A stretch of 64,000 nucleotides of DNA, taken from Lachnospiraceae bacterium (GTDB lineage Bacteria > Bacillota > Clostridia > Lachnospirales > Lachnospiraceae). This document shows, piece by piece, positions 25,820 through 36,292 of this stretch; the stretch's first letter is position 1, and each line of letters starts with the position of its first letter. The notes under the pieces are model-generated. The model was not told the origin of the DNA. It did not search any database and saw nothing but the letters and a program-made list of their open reading frames with translations. The position numbers and the translations under genes are program-made. The stretch is taken from assembly GCA_017472605.1 (NCBI GenBank), contig JAFUPV010000038.1, positions 1 through 64,000 of the forward strand, written 5' to 3'.

Positions 25820-28800
25820 TTATTTCACCGGATCTTCCAGATTCTTCTGGGCGGTGGAAAGCATCAGCTTGATTCGATTCAGCTGATTTACTTCGGATGC
25901 ACCCGGGTCATAGTCAACGGCGATGATGTTGGATTCCGGATGGGCGTGGCGCAGTTCCTTGATTACGCCTTTGCCGACAATGTGGTTGGGCAAACAGCCG
26001 AACGGCTGCGTGCAGACAATGTTTCCGACACCGTTGTGGATCAGCTCCAGCATTTCGCCGGTCAGGAACCAGCCTTCACCGGTCTGATTGCCGAGAGAAA
26101 CGAAGGAATCAGCCATTTCACCCAGGTTTTCGATTCTTGCAGGCGGGTCAAAATGGACACTGTTTTCGAATTCACGACGGGCTGTCTTACGGACATATTC
26201 CAGAGCAGCAATACCGATGTTGCAGAGTCTTGCGGTAGAAGATTTCATGCCGAGTTTTTCTGCCTTGAAATTGCTGTTATAGAAGCAGTACAGGAAGAAG
26301 TCAAGCATATCCGGCATGACAGCTTCCGCGCCTTCCCGTTCCAGAAGCTCAACCAGATGGTTGTTTGCCTGAGGAAGGAATTTAACGAGAATCTCACCAA
26401 CGATGCCGACACGCGGCTTTTTCAGCGTTTCATCAATCGGAATCTGATCGAATTCCCGGATCATGTCGCGGAGAATCTTATTGAAACGGGACATGCTTGG
26501 TGTCCGTTTCAGATCATTGATGCAGATCTTTTTCCATTTTTCGTGAAGGGCATCGGTTGCACCCTTCTCCAGCTCATAGGGGCGCATGCGGTAAACGGTT
26601 CGCATGAAAACATCTCCGTAGACAACGGCCTGGATCGCACGGATCATCATCGGCACCGTGAAGCTGAAGCCCGGATTGGCTTCCAGCTTGCTCAGGTTGA
26701 TGGAAATTACAGGAATCTGTTCCATGCCGGCCTTTTCAAGGGCACGGCGGATGAAGCCCACATAGTTGCTGGCACGGCAGCCGCCGCCGGTCTGTGTCAT
26801 GAAGACTGCAACTTTGTCCAGGTCATAGCGGCCGGACAGCAGGGCATCCATAATCTGGCCGACAACGATCAGAGACGGGTAGCAGGCATCGTTGTTTACA
26901 TACTTCAGACCGACATCCACAGCAGTTCGGCTTTCCTGAAGCATTTCAACGTGATAACCGGATGCCTCAATTGCAGGACCAAGAAGATCGAAATGGATCG
27001 GGCTCATCTGCGGGCAGAGGATGGTATAATCCTTTTTCATCTCTTTGGTGAAAATGGTCCGGTTATAGGCAGAAGAGACGACCTCGCGCTTCACCTGCTT
27101 CTGCTCGCGGACACGGATTGCGGACAGGAGAGAACGGATGCGGATGCGGGCCGCGCCGAGGTTGTTTACCTCATCAATCTTCAGAACGGTATAAATTTTT
27201 CCTGATTTCGTCAGAATATCACTGACGGCATCTGTTGTAACTGCGTCCAGGCCGCATCCGAAGGAGTTCAGCTGGATCAGATCCAGGTTTTCCTGGGTAC
27301 GGACGAACTGAGCGGCGGCGTACAGACGGGAATGGTACATCCACTGGTCCATGACGATCAGACGGCCATCCATGTGTCCCAGGTGGGAAACGGAGTCTTC
27401 CGTCAGAACTGCGATTCCGTAGGAGTTAATCATCTCAGGAATACCATGGTGGATTTCCGGATCGACGTGGTAAGGACGACCGGCAAGAACGATGCCGCGT
27501 TTTCCTGTTTTCTGAAGATAATCCAGTGTTTCCACTCCTTTTTCCTGGATGTCCATGCGGCAGCGTTCCATCTCAAGCCAGCCGGCGTGAGCAGCGCTGC
27601 GGATTTCCGCTTCCGGGATTCCAAGGGCGGTGAATTCCTCCACAAGACGTTTGGTTGCCACCTCCTCGTTTGTCAGGGCAAGGAAGGGGTTCATGAAGGT
27701 AACATTCTCTGTTTTCAGTTCCTCGACATTGTTCTTAATGTTTTCCGCATAGGAAGTAACGATCGGGCAGTTGTAGTGATTCTGGGCAGCCTCTGACTCC
27801 GCACGCTCGTAGGGAATGCAGGGATAGAAGATGAACTTGATTCCTTCCCGGATCAGCCAGGAAATGTGGCCGTGAGCCAGCTTTGCCGGATAGCATTCGG
27901 ACTCGCTGGGGATGGATTCAATACCGAGTTCGTAGATCTTTCGGCTGGAAGCCGGCGAGAGAACAACACGATATTTCAGGTTCCGGAAGAAAACAGCCCA
28001 GAAGGGGAAGTTTTCGTACATGTTAAGTACGCGGGCGATACCAACGGTTCCGCGTGTCGCTTCCTCTTCGGAAAGCGGTTCGTATTGGAACATGCGCTCA
28101 TATTTGTATGTAAACAGATTCGGAACCTCTTCTGTTTTCTTTTCTTTTCCCAGACCGCGCTCACAGCGGTTTCCGAAAATGTACTGATGGCCGTTGCTGA
28201 ACCGGTTGATGGTCAGAAGACAGCGGTTGGTACATCCTTTGCATCGGGTCAGCTTCGTGGTGTACTGGAGCGTCAGGATGTCCTCAATGGTGAGCATGGA
28301 GGTTTTTGGACAGCCGGCCATCTGATAGCGCTCTCTTGCGACAAGGGCGGCGCCGAAGGCACCCATGATTCCGGCAATATCGGGGCGAGTCGCCTCGCAG
28401 CCGGAAATCCGCTCGAAGCTGCGCAGGATCGCATCGTTGTAGAAGGTTCCTCCCTGAACAACGATATGCTGACCGAGATCGGAGGCGTCGTTGATCTTGA
28501 TTACTTTATATAATGCGTTCTTGATGACCGAGTAGGCGAGACCGGCCGAAATGTCGGCAACCGTTGCGCCTTCCTTCTGTGCCTGCTTTACGTTGGAGTT
28601 CATGAACACAGTACAGCGGGTGCCCAGATCAATGGGATTCTGTGCGAAAAGCGCTTCCTTTGCGAAATCAACAACGGAGTAGTTCAGTGACTTGGCGAAG
28701 GTCTCAATGAAGGAACCGCAGCCGGAGGAACAGGCCTCGTTCAGCTGAACGCTGTCAATGGTCTGATTCTTGATCTTGATGCATTTCATATCCTGACCGC

Positions 28801-30076
28801 CGATGTCAAGGATGCAGTCAACATCCGGCTGGAAGAAAGCGGCCGCATAGTAGTGCGCGACAGTTTCAACTTCTCCCTCATCCAGCATCAGTGCCGCCTT
28901 GATCAGCGCTTCGCCGTAACCGGTGGAGCAGGAATATGCGATTTCCGCATCCTGGGGCAGCTGGTCATGGATCTGGTGGATCGCACGGACCGTAGTGGAA
29001 AGGGGACTGCCGTTATTGCTGTGATAGAAGGAGTACAGAAGGGTACCGTCTTCTGCAACAAGGGCAACCTTTGTTGTGGTGGAACCGGCATCCACACCAA
29101 GGAAGCATTTTCCATGGTATTCGGAAAGCGGCGCTTTCTTTACGGTGTGGGCAGAGTGGCGGGTAAGGAAATCGTTATATTCGGATTCACTGGTAAACAG
29201 AGGCTCCATACGCTTGATTTCAAAATCCATGGCGATTCCCTGAGAAAGACGGCGGATCAGATCGGTGATCGGAACGGAAACCGTTTTTTTGCTGTTCATG
29301 GCAGCGCCGATGGCGGCAAAGAGATGGGAATGATCCGGGGCAATGATGGCATCGCCTGTCAGGTTCAGCGTGCGGATGAAGCATTCTCTCAGCTGATCCA
29401 GGAAGTGAAGCGGACCGCCAAGGAAGGCGACATTGCCGCGGATCGGTTTTCCGCAGGCCAGACCGGAAATGGTCTGGTTTACTACTGCCTGGAAAATGGA
29501 AGCAGCCAGATCCTCTTTGGAAGCGCCTTCGTTGATCAGCGGCTGGATGTCGGTTTTCGCGAAGACACCGCAGCGGGCTGCGATGGGGTAGATTGCCTGA
29601 TAGGAACGGGCATATTCATTGAGTCCAGCAGCGTCGGTCTGAAGCAGGGACGCCATCTGGTCAATGAAGGAACCGGTGCCTCCGGCGCAGATTCCGTTCA
29701 TACGCTGATCAATGCCGTTGGTAAAGTAAATGATCTTTGCATCCTCGCCGCCCAGCTCGATGGCAACATCCGTGTGAGGCGCATAGTCCTTCAGACTGGT
29801 TGCAACAGCAACGACCTCCTGGACAAAGTCAATACCCAGATGTCCGGAAAGAGCCAGACCGCCGGAACCGGTGATGGTCGGGTAAAGATCGATGGGACCG
29901 AGGAGATCACAGGCTTTCTGCAGAAGCAAAGCCAGCGTCTCCTGGATATTTGCGTAGTGTCTCTGGTAATCAGAGAAGAGAAGTGTGTTCTGTTCATCTA
30001 AAATTGCTATCTTTACGGTTGTGGAACCGATGTCAACTCCGAGGGTGTGACAGGTCTGCGATTGCAGTTGTGTCAT
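25820..30076 (-). CDS. Giant tandem-activase protein of the 2-hydroxyacyl-CoA dehydratase activase family
   Basis: A 1418-residue protein. Two ASKHA ATPase modules in tandem start near residues 13 ([10 protein letters not shown]) and 322 ([10 protein letters not shown]). Each keeps both cysteines that hold the bridging [4Fe-4S] cluster of HgdC-type activators: [11 protein letters not shown] with [11 protein letters not shown], and [11 protein letters not shown] with [12 protein letters not shown] CxxC-type motif (RCKGCTNRC, about 610) follows, then a DUF2229-like region and a C-terminal HgdB-like region (about 980-1380). ATG 30076 has AGGAGGAT upstream; the longer frame beyond it is a low-complexity artefact. 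No dehydratase or CoA-transferase genes flank it, and the substrate of this family is unknown. It probably couples ATP use to low-potential electron transfer. Confidence 0.85.
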   Translation of the reverse strand: MTQLQSQTCHTLGVDIGSTTVKIAILDEQNTLLFSDYQRHYANIQETLALLLQKACDLLGPIDLYPTITGSGGLALSGHLGIDFVQEVVAVATSLKDYAPHTDVAIELGGEDAKIIYFTNGIDQRMNGICAGGTGSFIDQMASLLQTDAAGLNEYARSYQAIYPIAARCGVFAKTDIQPLINEGASKEDLAASIFQAVVNQTISGLACGKPIRGNVAFLGGPLHFLDQLRECFIRTLNLTGDAIIAPDHSHLFAAIGAAMNSKKTVSVPITDLIRRLSQGIAMDFEIKRMEPLFTSESEYNDFLTRHSAHTVKKAPLSEYHGKCFLGVDAGSTTTKVALVAEDGTLLYSFYHSNNGSPLSTTVRAIHQIHDQLPQDAEIAYSCSTGYGEALIKAALMLDEGEVETVAHYYAAAFFQPDVDCILDIGGQDMKCIKIKNQTIDSVQLNEACSSGCGSFIETFAKSLNYSVVDFAKEALFAQNPIDLGTRCTVFMNSNVKQAQKEGATVADISAGLAYSVIKNALYKVIKINDASDLGQHIVVQGGTFYNDAILRSFERISGCEATRPDIAGIMGAFGAALVARERYQMAGCPKTSMLTIEDILTLQYTTKLTRCKGCTNRCLLTINRFSNGHQYIFGNRCERGLGKEKKTEEVPNLFTYKYERMFQYEPLSEEEATRGTVGIARVLNMYENFPFWAVFFRNLKYRVVLSPASSRKIYELGIESIPSESECYPAKLAHGHISWLIREGIKFIFYPCIPYERAESEAAQNHYNCPIVTSYAENIKNNVEELKTENVTFMNPFLALTNEEVATKRLVEEFTALGIPEAEIRSAAHAGWLEMERCRMDIQEKGVETLDYLQKTGKRGIVLAGRPYHVDPEIHHGIPEMINSYGIAVLTEDSVSHLGHMDGRLIVMDQWMYHSRLYAAAQFVRTQENLDLIQLNSFGCGLDAVTTDAVSDILTKSGKIYTVLKIDEVNNLGAARIRIRSLLSAIRVREQKQVKREVVSSAYNRTIFTKEMKKDYTILCPQMSPIHFDLLGPAIEASGYHVEMLQESRTAVDVGLKYVNNDACYPSLIVVGQIMDALLSGRYDLDKVAVFMTQTGGGCRASNYVGFIRRALEKAGMEQIPVISINLSKLEANPGFSFTVPMMIRAIQAVVYGDVFMRTVYRMRPYELEKGATDALHEKWKKICINDLKRTPSMSRFNKILRDMIREFDQIPIDETLKKPRVGIVGEILVKFLPQANNHLVELLEREGAEAVMPDMLDFFLYCFYNSNFKAEKLGMKSSTARLCNIGIAALEYVRKTARREFENSVHFDPPARIENLGEMADSFVSLGNQTGEGWFLTGEMLELIHNGVGNIVCTQPFGCLPNHIVGKGVIKELRHAHPESNIIAVDYDPGASEVNQLNRIKLMLSTAQKNLEDPVK

Positions 30077-30263
30077 AAAAATCCTCCTTATTCCTCGTAG
30101 AAATGGCCTAAAAAAATACAAGGCTTTTTTCAGTATAACTTTTTTTGCAGGAAATTGCAACCAGCATCTGTAAAATGGACGGCAAAGAAAGCGAAAAAAG
30201 AAATGAAAAAGTGTTAAGAAACTGTGAACGAAAAATGAAATTATCAGGCGGGCGAGAAATGGT

Positions 30264-30292
30264 TTGACAAACGCTTCGGAAAAAATTATACT
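30264..30292 (+). promoter_or_regulatory. Promoter of the rhomboid-like/pyk operon
   Basis: TTGACA (30264-30269) and TATACT (30287-30292), spacing 17. It lies in the 290-base region between the divergent activase gene and the gene at 30367. Confidence 0.75.
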
Positions 30293-30366
30293 GTTATCAT
30301 CTATGAGCAATCGCCCTTTGTATCAGTCGGGACAAAGCGGCGATCAAATTATCAGGGAGGCGTTTC

Positions 30367-31209
30367 ATGAATCTGCTTAATAAACTGGAACGGAAGTTTG
30401 GCCGTTACGCAATCCGGAATCTGATGCTGTACATCATTTTCATCAATGCAGTCGGATTTATCATGTCGCAGTTTGAACATGGAATATACATGCTGTCCTA
30501 TGTCTGCTGGGATATGAATGCGATTCTCCATGGTCAGGTGTGGCGTCTTATCACATTTATGATGTGGCCAACAAACGATACGGTTCTGAATTTTCTTCTG
30601 TTTGCGCTGGTATACTATTCCATCAGCAGCGCGCTGGAACGTGCATGGGGAGCGTTTCGCCTGAATCTGTACATTTTCAGCGGAATTCTGGGCCATATCA
30701 TCGCAGGTGTACTTTTGTATTTCCTGTTTGATATCAACTACTATTTCATGAATACGCAGTATCTGAACATGTCCCTTTTCCTTGCTCTTGCGCTTACCTT
30801 TCCGGACATGCAGTTCCTGCTGTTTTTCCTGATTCCGATCAAAGCAAAATGGATGGCGGTTGTCTATCTTGTAATGATTCTGATTGAGCTGGTTAACGGC
30901 GGTACGGCAGAACGGATTGTGATCGTCATGTCGCTGATTAATTTCATCGCGTTCCTGCTTCTCAACAGCAGGGCAGGCCGCTACAATCCGAAGGATATGA
31001 TCCGAAGGCATGAATTCAAAAGGAAAATGAATCAGGGACGCAGCGGCGCAGATAAACCGCTTCACAAATGTTACATCTGCGGACGGACGGACAGGGATTT
31101 TCCGGAGCTGGAATTCCGTTACTGTTCCAAGTGCGACGGTGCATATGAATACTGTTCTGAGCATTTATACACCCATGTTCATATCCGTGAGAACGGCGGA
31201 GAGAACTGA
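30367..31209 (+). CDS. Rhomboid-like membrane protein with C-terminal zinc ribbon
   Basis: A 280-residue protein with about six membrane segments between residues 18 and 200. The phrase GQVWRLITFMMWP and the overall layout match rhomboid-fold proteins. The active-site motif GxSG is not found: the corresponding stretch reads FSGILGHIIAG. The catalytic status is therefore doubtful, and it may be a pseudoprotease. The soluble tail has CYICG and CSKCDGAYEYCSEH, which look like a zinc-binding module. It starts with GGAGGCG 7 bases upstream and is 44 bases ahead of pyruvate kinase in the same operon. No specific function can be assigned. Confidence 0.7.
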   Translation: MNLLNKLERKFGRYAIRNLMLYIIFINAVGFIMSQFEHGIYMLSYVCWDMNAILHGQVWRLITFMMWPTNDTVLNFLLFALVYYSISSALERAWGAFRLNLYIFSGILGHIIAGVLLYFLFDINYYFMNTQYLNMSLFLALALTFPDMQFLLFFLIPIKAKWMAVVYLVMILIELVNGGTAERIVIVMSLINFIAFLLLNSRAGRYNPKDMIRRHEFKRKMNQGRSGADKPLHKCYICGRTDRDFPELEFRYCSKCDGAYEYCSEHLYTHVHIRENGGEN

Positions 31210-31253
31210 ATGAGAACCGACAGTGAGAAAATAACCTATGGAGGGGAAAATAG

Positions 31254-32687
31254 ATGAAAAAGACAAAAATTGTTTGTACAATGGGACCGAATACCAACGA
31301 TAGAAGGATTCTGACTGAACTGGTTAAAAATGGTATGAATGTTGCCCGTTTTAACTTTTCCCATGGAAGTCATGAGGAGCACAGAGAGCGGATGGAGCTG
31401 CTGTGTTCCGTTCGTGATGAACTGCACATTCCGGTAGCGGCCATGCTGGACACCAAGGGTCCGGAGATCCGTACCGGAGATCTGAAAGGGGATAAGCCGT
31501 ATCTGAAGGACGGCGAGCTGTTTACGCTGACAATCCGTCCGGATGTCCTGACGGACGAGACAATCGCATCCATCACCTATCCGGGACTGGTTAAGGATGT
31601 GGAGATCGGAACAAGAATTCTGATTGATGACGGTCTGATTGAGCTGAAAGTAGAATCCAAGACAGATACAGACATTGTCTGCCGTGTCTTAAACGGCGGC
31701 GAACTCGGTGCGAAAAAAGGTGTAAACGTGCCGAATGTAAAGATTAAGCTTCCGGGAATTACGGAGAGAGATAAGAGAGACATCCTGTTCGGTATTGATG
31801 AGGGATTTGATTTTGTTGCAGCGTCCTTTGTCAGAAATGCGGCATGCATTCAGGAAATCCGCAACATCCTCAACGCACATGGAAGCACAATGCGCATTAT
31901 CGCAAAAATCGAAAATGCAGAAGGCATTGACAACATTGACGAAATCATTGCAGCCGCAGACGGCATCATGGTTGCACGAGGCGATATGGGGGTCGAAATT
32001 CCGGCGGAAAACGTTCCGCACATCCAGAAATGGATCATTCAGAAGTGCAATGCGGCACAGAAGCCGGTAATCACGGCAACACAGATGCTGGATTCCATGA
32101 TCCGCAATCCGCGCCCCACAAGAGCGGAGGTTACGGACGTTGCAAACGCAATTTACGATGGAACGGACGCGATCATGCTTTCCGGAGAGACGGCGATGGG
32201 CAAGTATCCGGTTGAGGCGCTGAAGATGATGGTGCACATCGCTGAGTCCTCTGAGCCCTATCTGAACTATGGCGCATATACGGAGAAGAACATCGAAGCT
32301 TATGACCGTGTGATTTCCAATGCGCTGAGCCGCGCAACAGTATGGACGGCAGATGCCCTTCGCGCGAAGGCGATCATTGCGCCGACTATGCACGGATTTA
32401 CGGCAAACCTGATTTCAAACTGGAGACCGAGATGTCTGATCCTGGGCATGTCTCCGAACAAGGATGTTCTGCGCAAGATGCAGCTGAACTGGGGTGTTGA
32501 ACCGGTGGTTTCTGTCCGTGAGTTCAGCACCGACGAGCTGATTGAGCATTCCGTTGAGATTGCGAAGAATAAGGGCTATGTGCAGTCCGGAGACAAGGTA
32601 GTTGTAACTGTCGGTGTCAGACAGAAGCATCAGCCGGCGAATTCGCTGGGAGAGACAAATAATCTGCGTGTAATTGATGTAAATTGA
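31254..32687 (+). CDS. pyk: Pyruvate kinase
   Basis: A 477-residue glycolytic enzyme converting phosphoenolpyruvate and ADP to pyruvate and ATP. Motifs include the start KKTKIVCTMGPNTND, ARFNFSHG, LDTKGPEIRTG, the catalytic lysine segment IIAKIENAEG, the metal site VARGDMGVEIP and TATQMLDSM. It has the A, B and C domains but lacks the extra C-terminal PEP-utiliser-like domain seen in Bacillus and several Clostridia. It is preceded by GGAGGGG and follows the rhomboid-like gene closely. Confidence 0.97.
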   Translation: MKKTKIVCTMGPNTNDRRILTELVKNGMNVARFNFSHGSHEEHRERMELLCSVRDELHIPVAAMLDTKGPEIRTGDLKGDKPYLKDGELFTLTIRPDVLTDETIASITYPGLVKDVEIGTRILIDDGLIELKVESKTDTDIVCRVLNGGELGAKKGVNVPNVKIKLPGITERDKRDILFGIDEGFDFVAASFVRNAACIQEIRNILNAHGSTMRIIAKIENAEGIDNIDEIIAAADGIMVARGDMGVEIPAENVPHIQKWIIQKCNAAQKPVITATQMLDSMIRNPRPTRAEVTDVANAIYDGTDAIMLSGETAMGKYPVEALKMMVHIAESSEPYLNYGAYTEKNIEAYDRVISNALSRATVWTADALRAKAIIAPTMHGFTANLISNWRPRCLILGMSPNKDVLRKMQLNWGVEPVVSVREFSTDELIEHSVEIAKNKGYVQSGDKVVVTVGVRQKHQPANSLGETNNLRVIDVN

Positions 32688-32803
32688 TGATAGAAACCGA
32701 CGTGTGTTCTGCGGCTGCAGTCGGCCGCAGAAACAATGCTTTCGGTGCGAATCAGAAACGTGACAGCAGAAGGATATCTGACAGAAGAAGAGGAGTAAGA
32801 GTT

Positions 32804-34066
32804 ATGGAAAAGAAGCCGTTTGTAACGCTGGAACAGATTCAGGAAATTGTAAAGACATATCCGACCCCGTTCCACATTTATGATGAAAAGGGAATCCGTG
32901 AGAATGCAAGAAAGCTGAAGCAGGCATTCGCCTGGAATAAAGGATTTCGCGAGTATTTTGCAGTAAAAGCGACGCCGAATCCCTATCTGATGGAGATTCT
33001 GAAGGAGGAGGGAATCGGTTCTGACTGTTCTTCCTACTCGGAACTGCTGCTGTCAGATGCGGTAGGACTGAAAGGTCATGATATCATGTTTTCTTCCAAT
33101 GTGACTCCGGACGAAGACTTTGTTAAAGCGGCAGAGCTGGGTGCGATCATCAACTTTGATGATCTGTCTCTGATTGATCATTATGCAAAGCTGGCTCCGT
33201 TCCAGGATACCATGTGCTGCCGTTACAATCCGGGCGGAGAGTTTACGCTGCAGAATGAGATCATGGATACGCCGAAGGATGCCAAATATGGAATGACGAA
33301 GGAGCAGCTGTTTGAAGCCTTTGCAAAACTGAAAGCATACGGGGTAAAGAATTTTGGAATTCATGCGTTCCTTGCTTCCAATACTGTGGCGCTTGGATAC
33401 TATCCGAAGCTGGCAGGTATCCTGTTTGAGCTTGCTGTTGAAATTTCCAGGAAGCTGGATGTTCACATTTCCTTCATTAATCTTTCCGGCGGTGTTGGTG
33501 TTGCCTATCGTCCGGATCAGGAGCCAAATGATATTCTTGCGATTGGAGAGGCCGTTCACAGGGTTTATGATGAGATTCTGGTTCCGGCGGGAATGGACGA
33601 TGTTGCGATCTATACGGAGCTTGGCCGCTTCATGCTTGCGCCCTATGGTCATCTGATTGCAAAGGTACTGCATCAGAAGCATATCTGGAAGGATTATGCA
33701 GGTCTGGATGCCTGTGCGGCAAATCTGATGCGTCCGGCAATGTATGGAGCTTACCATCACATTACGGTGCTTGGCAAGGAAGATGCGCCATGTGATCATA
33801 AATATGATGTGACGGGCGGTCTGTGTGAGAACAATGATAAGTTTGCGATTGACCGCATGCTCCCGCTGATTGAGAATGGTGACTATGTCGCAATCCATGA
33901 CACAGGAGCCCACGGTTTTTCCATGGGATACAACTACAATGCAAAGCTGAGAAGTGCGGAACTGCTTCTGCAGGAAGACGGCAGCGTGAAACAGATTCGC
34001 CGTGCGGAAACACCGCAGGACTATTTTGCGACGCTGGATTATCCGGGGCTGAAGGATAAAAAGTAA
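32804..34066 (+). CDS. lysA: Diaminopimelate decarboxylase
   Basis: A 420-residue PLP-dependent fold III decarboxylase making L-lysine from meso-diaminopimelate. The PLP lysine is in FAVKATPNP, SGGVGV lies in the phosphate-binding region, ELGRFMLAPYG is present, and DVTGGLCENNDKF corresponds to the C.(E/S).D..(a) active-site segment from the partner subunit. ATG 32804 is supported by AGAGGAGTAAGAG; a longer frame from 32684 is low in similarity. It lies 116 bases after pyk, and a TTCTGCGGC/GCCGCAGAA hairpin in that gap is not followed by a T tract. Related ornithine/carboxynorspermidine decarboxylases are a less likely alternative. Confidence 0.85.
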   Translation: MEKKPFVTLEQIQEIVKTYPTPFHIYDEKGIRENARKLKQAFAWNKGFREYFAVKATPNPYLMEILKEEGIGSDCSSYSELLLSDAVGLKGHDIMFSSNVTPDEDFVKAAELGAIINFDDLSLIDHYAKLAPFQDTMCCRYNPGGEFTLQNEIMDTPKDAKYGMTKEQLFEAFAKLKAYGVKNFGIHAFLASNTVALGYYPKLAGILFELAVEISRKLDVHISFINLSGGVGVAYRPDQEPNDILAIGEAVHRVYDEILVPAGMDDVAIYTELGRFMLAPYGHLIAKVLHQKHIWKDYAGLDACAANLMRPAMYGAYHHITVLGKEDAPCDHKYDVTGGLCENNDKFAIDRMLPLIENGDYVAIHDTGAHGFSMGYNYNAKLRSAELLLQEDGSVKQIRRAETPQDYFATLDYPGLKDKK

Positions 34067-34284
34067 ATAATAAAAAAGAAGATAGATGCGGGATCTGGCA
34101 GGCCGGGCGGTTGTCCGGTCTGTCTGCATGTCTGGCGGTGAGGACTGCCGCGCGGAATCTCTCTGGTGAGAGCCGTCTGCGTTGAGAGTCGTTTGCTGTC
34201 GAAAAAATGCGATGAATTCTGTTTGCGGAATTCTGTCAGATCGGGTAAAATGGATTTGTCCGCAGGAAGTCGAATGAGGAGAAA

Positions 34285-34298
34285 GAACAAATGTTTTT
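34285..34298 (+). promoter_or_regulatory. Candidate LexA (SOS) box upstream of the recA -35
   Basis: GAACAAATGTTTTT resembles the Gram-positive SOS operator GAAC-N4-GTTY. A GTTC 5 bases on gives a second possible half-site pairing with the same GAAC. It lies 16 bases upstream of the recA -35 hexamer. Confidence 0.5.
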
Positions 34299-34314
34299 TT
34301 GTTCCTGAAAACTA

Positions 34315-34343
34315 TTGACAAACCGGGGGGAATCGGTTAATAT
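34315..34343 (+). promoter_or_regulatory. recA promoter
   Basis: TTGACA (34315-34320), 17-base spacer, TAATAT (34338-34343). The predicted transcription start falls at about 34350, at the first unit of the 14-bp repeat array. The preceding 34067-34314 holds only short hairpins (for example GAATTC/GAATTC near 34213-34232) and no gene. Confidence 0.8.
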
Positions 34344-34350
34344 AGGTCTT

Positions 34351-34434
34351 GAACAGATGTTTGCGAACAAATATTTGCGAACGGACATTTGCAGACGCGT
34401 ATCTGCAGACAGATCGTTGCAGCTGATGTCTGCG
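34351..34434 (+). repeat. 14-bp tandem array of LexA-box-like units at the recA start site
   Basis: Six consecutive 14-base units: GAACAGATGTTTGC, GAACAAATATTTGC, GAACGGACATTTGC, AGACGCGTATCTGC, AGACAGATCGTTGC and AGCTGATGTCTGCG. The first unit fits the operator consensus GAAC-RNRY-GTTY; similarity fades along the array. It occupies the start of the recA leader, where repressor binding would block transcription. Confidence 0.65.
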
Positions 34435-34518
34435 TGAGCCGGAACGGCCTGGATTGGACCGTTCCAAACAGAGACTCGGCTGCGGGTAATGAGAAACAGG
34501 AAAGGTTTGGAAGGAAAC

Positions 34519-35586
34519 ATGAATAAGAACGATAAAATGAAAGCGCTTGATGCTGCGCTTCTTCAGATTGAAAAAGCTTACGGAAAGGGTTCCGTGATGA
34601 AACTTGGTGATTCCGGTGCGAACATGAACATTGAAGTCATCCCGTCCGGCTCTCTGAGCCTTGATATTGCCCTTGGTCTCGGCGGTTTCCCGAAAGGCCG
34701 TATCATCGAAATCTATGGCCCGGAATCCAGCGGTAAGACCACGGTAGCTCTCCATGCAGTCGCTGAAGTGCAGAAGCGCGGCGGCATTGCAGGCTTCATT
34801 GATGCGGAGCATGCACTGGATCCGGTATATGCCAGAAATATCGGCGTAGATATCGACAACCTGTACATATCCCAGCCGGATAACGGAGAACAGGCTCTTG
34901 AAATCACTGAGACAATGGTTCGTTCCGGCGCAATTGATATTGTGATTGTTGACTCGGTTGCGGCTCTTGTACCAAAGGCGGAGATTGACGGTGACATGGG
35001 TGATTCCCATGTCGGACTGCAGGCACGTCTGATGTCTCAGGCGCTTCGAAAGCTGACGGCAGCGATCAGCCGCTCCAACTGCATCGTCATTTTTATCAAC
35101 CAGCTGCGCGAAAAAGTCGGAATCATGTTCGGCAATCCGGAAACGACAACCGGTGGACGTGCGCTGAAATTCTATTCCTCCGTCCGTCTTGATGTGCGCC
35201 GTGTGGAAGCAATCAAGCAGAGCGGAGAAGTGATTGGAAATCACACCAGAATCAAGGTAGTAAAAAATAAGATTGCACCGCCCTTCAAAGAGGCAGAATT
35301 TGATATCATGTTCGGTAAGGGAATTTCCCGTTCCGGTGATATCATCGATCTCGCGACAGAACTTTCGATCATTCAGAAATCGGGAGCCTGGTTTGCGTAC
35401 AATGACTCAAAGATCGGTCAGGGACGCGAGAACGCCAAGACCTTCCTGGAGCAGCACCCGGATATCATGGATGAAGTCGAGCACAAGGTGCGCATTCACT
35501 ACGGCCTGGTGAAAGACGACAGTGCTTCCGTTCAGGCGGCTCCTGCAGTCCTTGCGGAAGACGGAGACGAGGATGAGGAAGAGTAA
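34519..35586 (+). CDS. recA: Recombinase RecA
   Basis: A 355-residue ATP-dependent recombinase that forms filaments on single-stranded DNA for homologous repair and triggers LexA self-cleavage. Walker A is GPESSGKTT (about residues 66-74), Walker [11 protein letters not shown], and the segments [19 protein letters not shown] and the NQLREKVG L2 loop are intact. The C-terminus ends in an acidic tail (DGDEDEEE). ATG 34519 is used (GGAAGG upstream); the frame opens at 34489 without a good site. Its promoter carries SOS-like boxes. recX follows after 39 bases. Confidence 0.98.
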   Translation: MNKNDKMKALDAALLQIEKAYGKGSVMKLGDSGANMNIEVIPSGSLSLDIALGLGGFPKGRIIEIYGPESSGKTTVALHAVAEVQKRGGIAGFIDAEHALDPVYARNIGVDIDNLYISQPDNGEQALEITETMVRSGAIDIVIVDSVAALVPKAEIDGDMGDSHVGLQARLMSQALRKLTAAISRSNCIVIFINQLREKVGIMFGNPETTTGGRALKFYSSVRLDVRRVEAIKQSGEVIGNHTRIKVVKNKIAPPFKEAEFDIMFGKGISRSGDIIDLATELSIIQKSGAWFAYNDSKIGQGRENAKTFLEQHPDIMDEVEHKVRIHYGLVKDDSASVQAAPAVLAEDGDEDEEE

Positions 35587-35625
35587 GAACGCTTTTCTCC
35601 CGGAAGATCAGAAAGGACAGAATGA

Positions 35626-36174
35626 ATGAACAGGCGGATTCCTGTAAGCCAGGAGGAAAAGACGGAAGAGTGGACAGAAGAACAGGATGCGGTTCTGAGA
35701 AATGAGATGGAACGCAAGGCCAGGCTTCGCTGCATGAAGCTTCTGGAATATTCTGACCGTACCGAACAGCAGCTTCGAAAAAAACTTCAGGAGAATGAAT
35801 TTCCTGCGTTTGCAGTGGAAAGTGCAATTTCCTATGTAAAACAGTTTCACTATCTGGATGACAGACGATATGCGGAAAACTATCTGCTGCAGCAGGGCCA
35901 ACGCAAGAGCAGAAAACGGATGGCCCAGGATCTTCGTCAGAGAGGCGTTTCCAATGCGCTGATTGAAGAAGCCATTGACAACAGCAGCGACTGTGAAGCG
36001 GAAACGGCTGCAAAGCTGCTGGAGAAACGCGCAAGAGGAAAAGACCTGAGTCAGGATAAGGTGAGGTGGGGACTGGTCCGTTACCTGACGGGACGCGGAT
36101 TTTCCTATGATCTTTCAAGGCGGCTGGTGGCGTCTTATACGGACAGTTCCATGGAAGAGGATTGGAACTGCTAA
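35626..36174 (+). CDS. recX: RecA regulator RecX
   Basis: A 182-residue, highly charged three-helix-repeat protein that modulates RecA filaments. The motifs CMKLLEYSDRTEQQLRKKL, YLDDRRYAENYL and DLRQRGVSNALIEEA are typical of RecX repeats 1-2. The ATG at 35626 follows AAAGGA. Placement directly after recA is the usual arrangement, so it is likely part of the same SOS-controlled transcript. No terminator is visible between its stop and the rny promoter at 36192. Confidence 0.9.
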   Translation: MNRRIPVSQEEKTEEWTEEQDAVLRNEMERKARLRCMKLLEYSDRTEQQLRKKLQENEFPAFAVESAISYVKQFHYLDDRRYAENYLLQQGQRKSRKRMAQDLRQRGVSNALIEEAIDNSSDCEAETAAKLLEKRARGKDLSQDKVRWGLVRYLTGRGFSYDLSRRLVASYTDSSMEEDWNC

Positions 36175-36191
36175 CTATCTTCGGGAAATGC

Positions 36192-36220
36192 TTGACAATT
36201 CATGCAAAATAGTATAAAAT
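36192..36220 (+). promoter_or_regulatory. Promoter of rny
   Basis: TTGACA (36192-36197) and TAAAAT (36215-36220), spacing 17, between recX and rny. Confidence 0.72.
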
Positions 36221-36292
36221 TTAACTGTTGCTGTTTTGTATCTTTGGCAATTGGTACAAAATGGAAATAAAAACGAAATAGGAGGTGCTCCT

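Noticed and set aside
25940-30001. Long plus-strand frames of 382 and 421 codons opposite the giant activase
   Set aside because: They carry no recognisable motifs and lie entirely within the well-supported minus-strand gene.
30077-30310. 78-codon N-terminal extension of the giant activase
   Set aside because: It is Phe/Leu-rich, would start in the divergent promoter at 30264-30292, and the internal ATG at 30076 has a strong AGGAGGAT site next to the conserved GVDIGSTT start.
32688-32803. Riboswitch or T-box in front of lysA
   Set aside because: Only one simple hairpin (TTCTGCGGC/GCCGCAGAA) is present; no lysine riboswitch or T-box motifs are visible.
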